Source of the DNA: an uncultured Bacteroidales bacterium
GTDB taxonomy: Bacteria; Bacteroidota; Bacteroidia; Bacteroidales; P3
Reading direction: 5' to 3'
Assembly (NCBI GenBank): GCA_910578275.1
Contig: CAJTPR010000003.1
Location: 1-64,000, forward strand
DNA length: 64,000 nucleotides
Shown here: in pieces, positions 37,946 through 45,464 of the stretch
How the letters are laid out: every line of letters starts with the position of its first letter
Numbering within the stretch: the stretch's first letter is position 1
Made by a program: the position numbers and the translations under genes
Notes under the pieces: model-generated
Seen by the model: only the letters and a program-made list of their open reading frames with translations
What the model was told of the DNA's origin: nothing
The model's database searches: none

Positions 37946-38413
37946 TTAGAATTTAAAGTGGGAGAAAGCTTTGTTGGCTTCGGCCATGCGATGGATGTCT
38001 TCCTTGCGCTTGAAAGCGGCGCCTTCTTCCTTGTAGGCGGCCATGATTTCGGCGGCCAACTTGCTGGCCATCGATTTCTCGTTGCGCTTGCGGGCGTACG
38101 AAATGAGCGACTTCATGCCTAAGGACTGCTTCCTTTCAGGACGGATTTCGGAAGGAATCTGGAAAGTGGCGCCCCCCACGCGGCGGCTTCTTACTTCCAC
38201 CGACGGGGTCACGTTGGCCAATGCCTTTTTCCAAATTTCCAAGCCGTTCTCCTTGGTCTTCGCGGACACTTCGTCGATAGCGGTATAGAAAATCTCGTGC
38301 GCGATGCTTTTCTTGCCCTGCAACATGATGTTGTTGATGAATTTGGTCACCAATACGTCATTATATTTGGGATCGGGCAGGATCTCTCTCTTCTTGGGAG
38401 TTGTCTTTCTCAT
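37946..38413 (-). CDS. rpsG: 30S ribosomal protein S7
   Basis: S7 nucleates the small-subunit head and lines the E site. The 155-residue product has the DPKYNDVLVTKFINNIM start and the VEVRSRRVGGATFQIP signature, and ends AFSHFKF. It is 8 bases from fusA. Confidence 0.98.
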   Translation of the reverse strand: MRKTTPKKREILPDPKYNDVLVTKFINNIMLQGKKSIAHEIFYTAIDEVSAKTKENGLEIWKKALANVTPSVEVRSRRVGGATFQIPSEIRPERKQSLGMKSLISYARKRNEKSMASKLAAEIMAAYKEEGAAFKRKEDIHRMAEANKAFSHFKF

Positions 38414-38445
38414 GATATGCGGTTATTTACCTCTGTTGTGCAACA

Positions 38446-38823
38446 TTATTTTTTCTTGGGACGCTTGGTGCCGTACTTGGAACGACGCTGGTTGCGGCCT
38501 TCCACTCCGGAGGTGTCCAACGCACCGCGAATGATATGGTATCTTACACCAGGAAGGTCCTTGACACGGCCGCCGCGGATCATCACGATCGAGTGCTCTT
38601 GCAGGTTGTGGCCTTCGCCGGGAATGTAGGCGTTCACTTCCTTCTGGTTGGTCAAACGTACACGAGCGACCTTACGCATAGCCGAATTAGGCTTCTTGGG
38701 AGTGGTGGTGTACACACGCACGCAAACGCCTCTGCGTTGCGGGCAGGAGTCCAATGCCGGGGACTTGCTCTTGTCTGTCAATTTCTGCCGTCCCTTACGA
38801 ACTAACTGTTGGATTGTTGGCAT
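38446..38823 (-). CDS. rpsL: 30S ribosomal protein S12
   Basis: S12 controls decoding accuracy. The 125-residue chain has TTPKKPNSAMRKVARVRL, with both lysines at the streptomycin-sensitive site unchanged, and PGVRYHIIRG near the end. It is the first gene of the array, 54 bases from the predicted promoter -7 box. Confidence 0.98.
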   Translation of the reverse strand: MPTIQQLVRKGRQKLTDKSKSPALDSCPQRRGVCVRVYTTTPKKPNSAMRKVARVRLTNQKEVNAYIPGEGHNLQEHSIVMIRGGRVKDLPGVRYHIIRGALDTSGVEGRNQRRSKYGTKRPKKK

Positions 38824-38877
38824 GTTATTGGTTTTGTATTAGTTATATTATCTAAACATTCAGCCCAAAATGGAGGG

Positions 38878-38908
38878 CAAAGATATACGCATTTTTTAAA
38901 AAAAACAA
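38878..38908 (-). promoter_or_regulatory. Promoter of the ribosomal protein array
   Basis: On the minus strand TTG (38906-38908), a 20-base spacer and TATCTTTG (38885-38878) match the Bacteroidota sigma consensus TTTG-N19/21-TAnnTTTG. An A/T-rich tract lies within the spacer region. It is the only well-formed promoter I could see ahead of rpsL. Confidence 0.7.
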
Positions 38909-39039
38909 TCGGATTGAGAAAAAAGTTTCGAAGAAATGCTTTTCGTTTTCGAGGCGGGCCCTTGCCCCGTGCCCGACAATTAACAAGTACATGTTTATTT
39001 CTCTTGGCGTCTGCCGTGCGAGGACAGCCTCAAAGCCTG

Positions 39040-39049
39040 TATCTTCGCG
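39040..39049 (+). promoter_or_regulatory. Putative -7 promoter element upstream of exbB
   Basis: TATCTTCGCG, identical to the decamers ahead of ruvA and lysS, lies 28 bases before the exbB ATG. No -33 TTTG is present at standard spacing, so the assignment rests on recurrence and position. Confidence 0.4.
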
Positions 39050-39076
39050 GTGTTTAACCGTTAATCGAGGATAATT

Positions 39077-39781
39077 ATGCTTTTACAGATTTTGCAGGCT
39101 ACCATGGATTCGACAGGTGCGATGGAGCAGATGGCGACGGTCGCGGCGGAGACGCAGGAAAAGATTCCGATCATGGAACTGGCGCTCAAGGGTGGATGGA
39201 TCATGATACCGATCGTGCTGTTGCTGTTGGTGTGCGTATATGTTTTCGTGGAACGCCTGGCGGTCATCCAGCGTTCGGTCCATGACGAGGCGGGCTTGCT
39301 GGATTCGATCCGCGACTATGTGATGGACGGACGGCTGGATTCGGCGAAGACCTTATGCCGCAACACGGACACGCCTACCTCGCGCATAATAGAAAAAGGA
39401 GTGGACCGGATAGGGAAGCCGGTTGAAAATATCAAGGCGGCCATGGAAGATGCGGGCAACCTGGAAGTGGCCCGCCTGGAAAAGAGGGTCGGCTGGCTCT
39501 CCACCACGGCAGGGGCGGCGCCGATGATAGGTTTTCTCGGTACGGTGACCGGTATGGTCCGCGTGTTCTTCGACATGGCTTCCAAGGGGAGCAATATCGA
39601 GGTGGGAACGCTTGCCAACGGCATGTACCAGGCCATGGTGACGACGGTGGCGGGTCTGATCGTGGGGATTATCGCCTACGCGTGCTACAATATCGTCGTG
39701 TCGCGTATCGGCAGGGTGACGCACGAGTTTGAGTCGCGTTCGGCCCAGTTCATGGACTTGTTGAACGAACCGGTGAAATAG
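39077..39781 (+). CDS. exbB: ExbB/TolQ-family proton channel subunit
   Basis: ExbB forms the pentameric proton channel that powers TonB. The 234-residue protein has three hydrophobic segments (about 38-60, 143-165 and 190-212) with the large cytoplasmic loop between the first two, and the family motif TTAGAAPMIGFLGTVTGM. An N-terminal stretch of about 30 residues before the first segment is usual in Bacteroidota. exbD follows by 23 bases. Confidence 0.93.
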   Translation: MLLQILQATMDSTGAMEQMATVAAETQEKIPIMELALKGGWIMIPIVLLLLVCVYVFVERLAVIQRSVHDEAGLLDSIRDYVMDGRLDSAKTLCRNTDTPTSRIIEKGVDRIGKPVENIKAAMEDAGNLEVARLEKRVGWLSTTAGAAPMIGFLGTVTGMVRVFFDMASKGSNIEVGTLANGMYQAMVTTVAGLIVGIIAYACYNIVVSRIGRVTHEFESRSAQFMDLLNEPVK

Positions 39782-39804
39782 CCTGCGGGCGAAAATAAGA
39801 CCAA

Positions 39805-40218
39805 ATGGCTTTGAAATCACGTTACAAACAAGACCTGAACTTCAGTTCGGCTTCCATGTCCGATCTGGTGTTCCTGCTACTTATCTTCTTCATATTGCTT
39901 TCGACGATGGTAAGTCCCAACGCCATCAAGTTGTTGTTGCCCGGCAGCAACAGCCGTACCATGGCAAGGCAGAACCATACCATCTATATCAACGACCGCT
40001 ATCAGTATTTCGTGGAACAGACCTACGTGGAGGCGGTCGACTTGGAACCTGCCATCTTGGGCATGACCGGATCCGACCCGGAGGCCACGATCGTGTTGCG
40101 GGTGGACCGTACGGTCCCTGTACAGTATCTGGTGCGGGTGATGGATGCGGTGAACAATGTGAACGAACAGACGGGCCACAAGTTGAAAACCATATTGGCT
40201 ACCGCTCCGAATGAATAG
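39805..40218 (+). CDS. exbD: ExbD/TolR-family biopolymer transport protein
   Basis: ExbD works in the ExbB pore. The 137-residue protein has one N-terminal membrane segment (MSDLVFLLLIFFILLST) with the essential proton-carrying aspartate at its start, then a periplasmic domain. Its end overlaps the tonB start by 8 bases, so the two are translationally coupled. Confidence 0.93.
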   Translation: MALKSRYKQDLNFSSASMSDLVFLLLIFFILLSTMVSPNAIKLLLPGSNSRTMARQNHTIYINDRYQYFVEQTYVEAVDLEPAILGMTGSDPEATIVLRVDRTVPVQYLVRVMDAVNNVNEQTGHKLKTILATAPNE

Positions 40219-41020
40219 CACACGAGACAAAAAGGACCATAGGGATTCGGTCTTGGCGTTGACGGCGACTTTCCTGTTCGCCGCGCTGACGGTGGCCGTC
40301 TTGCTGATGTTCGGCTTGTACCGGACGTTTCCGCCTCCGCCCGAATACGGCATGGAGGTAAACCTGGGGTATATGGACGAGGGGGAGGGCGACCTGCAGG
40401 CATTCGACCCGTCGACCGGACCTGTCGAGCCGCAGGAGGCGTCCGTCGTTGAACCGGAAACGGAGGATGTCGTCTCGACGGCGGACGAGGAGGCTCCGGC
40501 GATTGTCAAGAAAGACAAGGAACCGGAACGGAAGAAGCCGACCCAGGCCATGACGGAAAAACCTCGGGAGAAGGTGGAGGAAGCCAAGCCGGAGGAGCCC
40601 GTCATCAATCCGATGGCGTTGTATCCGGGAAAACGCAAGGGCGGCGAAGCTTCGGCCCAGGGCGATACCGGCAAGCCGGGCGACAAGGGAAATCCTGCCG
40701 GGGACGTGAACGGGCAGGGCTACGCGGGTAGCGGAGGTTCGGGCGGAATATCTTTTTCATTGAACGGAAGGACGCTCATGTCGTTGGTCAAACCCGACTA
40801 CGACTCGGAAGAGGAAGGGGTCGTGGTGGTTCGTATATGGGTGAACCGGAATGGCGCGGTGACGCGCGTTTCGGCAGGCGTGAAGGGTACGACCACTTTG
40901 GACGAGAACTTGTGGAAGACGGCCGAGAGAGCCGCCATGAGGTCCAAATTCGTTCCCAAGGAAAACGCCCCCGAGGAACAGATCGGTACGATTACCTATC
41001 GTTTTGTACGCGGTTCCTGA
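40211..41020 (+). CDS. tonB: TonB-like energy transducer
   Basis: A 269-residue protein with one N-terminal membrane segment (about 14-36), a long proline-, lysine- and glutamate-rich periplasmic linker (about 40-160), a glycine-rich stretch, and a C-terminal TonB domain with VVVRIWVNRNGAV and the final IGTITYRFV strand. It should touch the plug of receptors such as the one at 9.8 kb. The overlap with exbD supports a dedicated ExbB-ExbD-TonB complex. Confidence 0.9.
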   Translation: MNSTRDKKDHRDSVLALTATFLFAALTVAVLLMFGLYRTFPPPPEYGMEVNLGYMDEGEGDLQAFDPSTGPVEPQEASVVEPETEDVVSTADEEAPAIVKKDKEPERKKPTQAMTEKPREKVEEAKPEEPVINPMALYPGKRKGGEASAQGDTGKPGDKGNPAGDVNGQGYAGSGGSGGISFSLNGRTLMSLVKPDYDSEEEGVVVVRIWVNRNGAVTRVSAGVKGTTTLDENLWKTAERAAMRSKFVPKENAPEEQIGTITYRFVRGS

Positions 41021-41027
41021 CAATTGA

Positions 41028-42170
41028 ATGGCGGACACGAGGAGAAAATACGTCATCGCGTTTTGGGTGGGATTTCCCCTCTTGACGCTGGGAACGTTGG
41101 TCTTTTCGTTCCTTTATGGCAACGTGCCTTTTTGGCGGCCGTTCTGGCGCACATATCTCATGGGTGGCCTGGCGGTGCTGTTCTTGCTGTACGTCTTCTA
41201 CGGTCTTTTGCGCTTGGCGGGAGGAAAACGTTTGAAGCCGTTTGCCCGGGTGACGACGGGTGTTTTGATATTGGTTGTCGTTTACGCTATGGTCATTTCG
41301 ACGTTCAACATAAGGATAGATACGGTGAACCTCCGTCAGGTCAATCCTGAACGGCCGGTGCCGCAAGGTTTGCGGGGATATAGGATATTGCAGTTTTCCG
41401 ACATGCATATCGGCAGTTTCACTTCTCCCAAGCAGGTCAGGCGGTTGGTGCAGCAGGCTTTGCATGTGAAGCCGGACATGATCGTCTTTACAGGCGACAT
41501 GGTGAATTTCAGCACGGCCGAAATGGATCCGTATCTAGGAGAACTGGCACACCTGCGTGCGCCGGACGGGGTGTATTGCGTCTTGGGGAACCACGATTAC
41601 GGCGGTTACGTGCGTTGGCCGGACACGGCTTCACGGCACGCGAACCTGAAAAGGATGCTGCAACATTACAAGAACCTGGGCTGGGTCTGCCTGAGCAACG
41701 CTTCGGTGCGGATCGAGCGTGGCGGCGACGAGTTGCGTCTGGCAGGCGTGGAAAACTGGGGGCGTGAAAAACGTTTTCCGAAGAAAGGCGACCTGCGTGC
41801 CGCCTTGGCTCCGGAATCGGTATTGGAGGTGCGTGCCAGCGCGTCTTCGCCTGCGTCCGTTCCATCAGGCGACAGGAAATCTTCCGTCTATACGGTGTTG
41901 CTTTCACACGATCCGGCGCACTTCGACTCGATGGTTTACCTGCGTTGTCCGCAGGTGGACCTGACGCTTGCGGGACATACGCACGGCATGCAGTTCGGGT
42001 TGCGCATCAATGGAAAGGATTATAGTCCGGCGAGGTTCATCTATGAACATTATTCGGGGCTGTATGTCATGGCCAACGGGCAGGCCTTGTATGTCAATAC
42101 GGGTTGCGGTTTCAACGGGATTCCGTTCCGGTTGGGCATACGGCCCAATTTCACGTTGTTCGAATTATAA
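41028..42170 (+). CDS. Membrane-anchored metallophosphoesterase
   Basis: A 380-residue protein with three N-terminal membrane segments (about 8-30, 36-60, 72-93) and a calcineurin-like phosphoesterase domain. The metal-binding motifs are complete: SDMHIG, GDMVN, GNHDY, SHDP and GHTHG. A short low-complexity insert rich in serine, alanine and proline lies before the SHDP motif. It starts 7 bases after tonB, so it is likely co-transcribed. The family includes UDP-diacylglucosamine hydrolases and other envelope phosphoesterases; the substrate here is unknown. Confidence 0.88.
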   Translation: MADTRRKYVIAFWVGFPLLTLGTLVFSFLYGNVPFWRPFWRTYLMGGLAVLFLLYVFYGLLRLAGGKRLKPFARVTTGVLILVVVYAMVISTFNIRIDTVNLRQVNPERPVPQGLRGYRILQFSDMHIGSFTSPKQVRRLVQQALHVKPDMIVFTGDMVNFSTAEMDPYLGELAHLRAPDGVYCVLGNHDYGGYVRWPDTASRHANLKRMLQHYKNLGWVCLSNASVRIERGGDELRLAGVENWGREKRFPKKGDLRAALAPESVLEVRASASSPASVPSGDRKSSVYTVLLSHDPAHFDSMVYLRCPQVDLTLAGHTHGMQFGLRINGKDYSPARFIYEHYSGLYVMANGQALYVNTGCGFNGIPFRLGIRPNFTLFEL

Positions 42171-42286
42171 GGACGTTCCTGCGCGGGGCGTTGCTGTCAG
42201 GTACCGGCCGGATACCGGATCGGGACTCCTTCCGCATCGGATTCATGGGGATATGCCGGAAAAAAACGATAAAACAACAAAAAGAC

Positions 42287-42943
42287 ATGAAAATCAAGAC
42301 GTGGTTTACGATACTTTTCGTATCGATGTGGGTGACGGGAATGGCTTCCTGCAGGGAAAACGTCCGGAAGGGAACGAGCGACGAAGTTGCGGTGGCTGCT
42401 GCCGTGGGTGACGACTGGCAGTCGCGCTACCGCCGTGTGGAGGCGACCGGCTTGCCGGATAACGTCTTTGACTTGATCGGCAGGCAATGGATGTTGGTGA
42501 CGGCAGGCGACAGCCTTTCTTTCAACACCATGACGGCCAGTTGGGGCGGATTCACCTACGTGTGGGGCCGTCCGGCCACGATCACGTACATTCGCGACAG
42601 CCGTTACACGTACGAGTTCATGCAACGGGAAGAAGGTTTCACGCTTTGTTTCTTTGCCGAGCGGTATCGTGCCGCCTTGCGGCTTTGCGGGACGACGTCA
42701 GGCCGCGATACGGACAAGGTGCTGGAGGCCGGCTTGACCCCGATAATGACGCCTTCCGGCTTGCCGGCCTTCGCGGAGGCCCGCATGATCATCGAATGCC
42801 GGAAGATGCTGGTCCAGGAACTCGATTGTTCCAAGCTGACCGAAGCATACAAGGATGAAATCATGAAATCGTCCTATACCAAGGAAACGTCCAGGCATCA
42901 GCTGTTCCTGTCCGAAATCACGGGCATCTGGGTGGAGAGATAA
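42287..42943 (+). CDS. Flavin reductase-like domain lipoprotein
   Basis: A 218-residue protein with a lipoprotein signal (VTGMASC, lipidated C22) followed by a flavin-reductase/flavoredoxin split-barrel domain (about 50-215). Family features include RQWMLVTAGD, FNTMTASWGG and the WGRPATITYIR segment. Most Bacteroidota relatives I recall are cytoplasmic and lack a signal, so an exported, membrane-tethered version is odd. It could be an extracytoplasmic FMN-binding electron carrier. The ATG was chosen because it gives a proper signal peptide; the frame extends upstream into the phosphoesterase gene without a likely start. Confidence 0.82.
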   Translation: MKIKTWFTILFVSMWVTGMASCRENVRKGTSDEVAVAAAVGDDWQSRYRRVEATGLPDNVFDLIGRQWMLVTAGDSLSFNTMTASWGGFTYVWGRPATITYIRDSRYTYEFMQREEGFTLCFFAERYRAALRLCGTTSGRDTDKVLEAGLTPIMTPSGLPAFAEARMIIECRKMLVQELDCSKLTEAYKDEIMKSSYTKETSRHQLFLSEITGIWVER

Positions 42944-43111
42944 GGCTGGGGTTTTGCGGAACGTCGTCCTCATGCCCGACTTGGATGCCCTTGTCACGGG
43001 GTGCCCGTCAAGGCTTTTGTAGTCAGGGCGGAGTCCGGGAGATACGGATCTCAAGGGATGACGGCTTTCCATGAAACAGGATTCGTTACCGGGATTTTGC
43101 CTGCTTTTTCT

Positions 43112-43121
43112 TATCTTCGCG
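43112..43121 (+). promoter_or_regulatory. Putative -7 promoter element upstream of lysS
   Basis: TATCTTCGCG lies 26 bases before the lysS ATG, the same decamer and nearly the same distance as at exbB. A TTTTG at 43095-43099 is too close (12 bases) to be a normal -33 box. Confidence 0.4.
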
Positions 43122-43146
43122 AGTTTAAACCAAACAAGAGACGACA

Positions 43147-44676
43147 ATGGAACTGACCGACCAGGAGATGTTTAGGCGCAAGGCCAAGGAAGAACTTGAA
43201 AACATGGGAATCGACCCGTATCCTGCCCCCACGTTCGAGGTGAATGCCCGCGCGCAGGAAATACTTGCCAAGTTTCCCCAAGACAATTCCTTGTTCCAGG
43301 AGGTCAGCATAGCCGGCCGTATCATGAGCCGCCGGGTCATGGGCGCGGCTTCGTTCGTCGAATTGCAAGACGAGACGGGCAGGATCCAATTGTACGTGAA
43401 ACGGGACGAAATCTGTCCGGGCGAGGACAAGAGCCTCTACAACACCGTATTCAAGAAACTTACCGACATCGGCGACATCGTGGGCGTGAAAGGTTTCGTT
43501 TTCACGACGCAGATGGGAACCACGAGCATACATGTGAAATCCTTCACGATGCTCAGCAAGTCGCTCCGTCCGCTTCCGGTCGTGAAGGAGAAAGACGGCC
43601 AGACTTTCGACGCCTTTACCGACCCTGAACAACGTTATCGCCAGCGTTACGTGGACTTGATCGTGAACCCGCAGGTCCGCAAGGTCTTCGTGCAACGGAC
43701 GCAATTGGTGAACACCATGCGGCAGTTCCTGGCGCAGAAAGGCTATTTGGAAGTGGAAACGCCCATCCTGCAACCGCTTTACGGAGGCGCCGCCGCCAGG
43801 CCGTTCAAGACGCATCACAACACGCTCGACACGACGCTTTACTTGCGCATCGCCAATGAATTGTACCTCAAACGCCTCGTGGTGGGCGGATACGACGGGG
43901 TATTCGAGTTTTCAAAGGATTTCCGCAACGAGGGCATGGACCGTTTCCATAATCCGGAATTCACCCAGATGGAATTGTACGTGGCCTACAAGGACTACGA
44001 ATGGATGATGGATCTCGTGGAGGAGATGGTGGAAAAGGTCGCGCTGGCATTGCATGGCACGACGCAGGTGCAAGTGGGCGGGAACCTGATCGATTTCAAA
44101 CGGCCTTGGAAGCGTTTCACGATGTTCGAGGCCATCGAACACTTCACGGGCATCGACGTTTCGCAAATGGACGAGGCGCAATTGCGCGAGGCCGCCCGCA
44201 AGTTGGGCGTTCCCGTGGACGCGACGATGGGCAAGGGCAAACTCATCGACGAGATCTTCGGCGAGACTTGCGAGTCGAAGCTCATCCAGCCCACGTTCAT
44301 ATACGACTATCCGATAGAGATGTCGCCGCTTACCAAGAAGCACCGTAGCAAACCTGGCCTTACCGAACGTTTCGAGGCCATGTGCAACGGAAAGGAATTG
44401 TGCAACGCCTATTCGGAATTGAACGATCCCGTCGACCAGCGCGAACGTTTCCAGGCGCAGCTCGAACTGGGCAAGCGCGGCGACGAGGAAAGCATGGTGC
44501 TGGACGAAGACTTCCTGCGCGCGCTCGAATTCGGCATGCCGCCCACCGCCGGCCTGGGCATCGGCATCGACCGCCTGAGCATGATCATGACCAACTCCAA
44601 TTCCATACAGGACGTGCTTTTCTTCCCGCAAATGAAGCCCGAAGCGAAGGCCGATAATTCAACGGAAAAAGAGTAA
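43147..44676 (+). CDS. lysS: Lysyl-tRNA synthetase, class II
   Basis: LysS charges tRNA-Lys. The 509-residue chain has an N-terminal OB anticodon-binding domain (about 60-150) and the class II core: motif 2 (FRNEGMDRFHNPEFTQMELY) and motif 3 (GLGIGIDRLSMIMTN). Length and order match the bacterial class II enzyme. Confidence 0.97.
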   Translation: MELTDQEMFRRKAKEELENMGIDPYPAPTFEVNARAQEILAKFPQDNSLFQEVSIAGRIMSRRVMGAASFVELQDETGRIQLYVKRDEICPGEDKSLYNTVFKKLTDIGDIVGVKGFVFTTQMGTTSIHVKSFTMLSKSLRPLPVVKEKDGQTFDAFTDPEQRYRQRYVDLIVNPQVRKVFVQRTQLVNTMRQFLAQKGYLEVETPILQPLYGGAAARPFKTHHNTLDTTLYLRIANELYLKRLVVGGYDGVFEFSKDFRNEGMDRFHNPEFTQMELYVAYKDYEWMMDLVEEMVEKVALALHGTTQVQVGGNLIDFKRPWKRFTMFEAIEHFTGIDVSQMDEAQLREAARKLGVPVDATMGKGKLIDEIFGETCESKLIQPTFIYDYPIEMSPLTKKHRSKPGLTERFEAMCNGKELCNAYSELNDPVDQRERFQAQLELGKRGDEESMVLDEDFLRALEFGMPPTAGLGIGIDRLSMIMTNSNSIQDVLFFPQMKPEAKADNSTEKE

Positions 44677-44711
44677 ACGGCATTATTGTCCGTATTTATC
44701 GCCCTTGGACG

Positions 44712-45446
44712 ATGGAAAAAAGGAAAATCCAGTTGTTCGTTCCCTGCTGCGTGGACCAGCTCTATCCGCAGACGGCTTTCAACACCATCAAGGTCTTGGA
44801 ACATCTGGGCGTCGAGGTGGTGTATGATCCGGAGCAGATTTGCTGTGGACAGACGGCTTTCAAGAACGGATACTGGGACGAGGCCAAGGAGATAGGAGAG
44901 AAGTTCCTGCACGATTTCGGTTCGGGACTCCCGGTAGTCTGCCCGTCGGCTTCATGCGTGGGTTACATCAAGAACTATTACTGGAAGTTGTTTTTCAATA
45001 CGGGCTTGCACCTGGAATACCGCAAGTTGCGTGAGAACATATACGAATTTACCGACTATGTCGTCAATGTGCTGCGCGTGGCCGACACGGGCAGCCGTTT
45101 TCCCCACAAGGTGACTTATCACGACTCTTGTGGCGCCTTGCGCGAATACGGCGTGGTGGAAGAACCGAGGATATTGTTGTCGAACGTGAAGGACCTGGAA
45201 CTGGTGGAGATGGAGAAGACGGGGCAGTGTTGCGGTTTCGGCGGCATGTTCTCGATGGGATTCGAGCCGGTCTCGGTGGCCATGACCGAACAGAAGATAA
45301 ACAACGCCCTCGCCACGGAGGCGGAATACATCGTTTCGACCGACGCCACCTGCCTCGGCAACATGGAAGCCTACGTCAAGAAGCATAAGCTGCCTGTCAA
45401 GTGCATGCATATCGCCGACGTGCTGGCGCAAGGCATCAACACTTAA
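44712..45446 (+). CDS. CCG-domain iron-sulfur protein, LutA/YkgE-like
   Basis: A 244-residue cytoplasmic protein with two cysteine-rich CCG domains: CC at 12-13, CCG at 44-46 and C77/C82 in the first, C140 and CCG at 173-175 in the second. This layout is that of LutA/YkgE, a subunit of L-lactate oxidation, and of heterodisulfide-reductase-like electron carriers. No lutB or lutC is next to it, which is unusual, so lactate oxidation is not certain. It lies between lysS and the purF-like gene, 35 bases after lysS. Confidence 0.85.
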   Translation: MEKRKIQLFVPCCVDQLYPQTAFNTIKVLEHLGVEVVYDPEQICCGQTAFKNGYWDEAKEIGEKFLHDFGSGLPVVCPSASCVGYIKNYYWKLFFNTGLHLEYRKLRENIYEFTDYVVNVLRVADTGSRFPHKVTYHDSCGALREYGVVEEPRILLSNVKDLELVEMEKTGQCCGFGGMFSMGFEPVSVAMTEQKINNALATEAEYIVSTDATCLGNMEAYVKKHKLPVKCMHIADVLAQGINT

Positions 45447-45464
45447 AACCGTGCGGACTGAACA

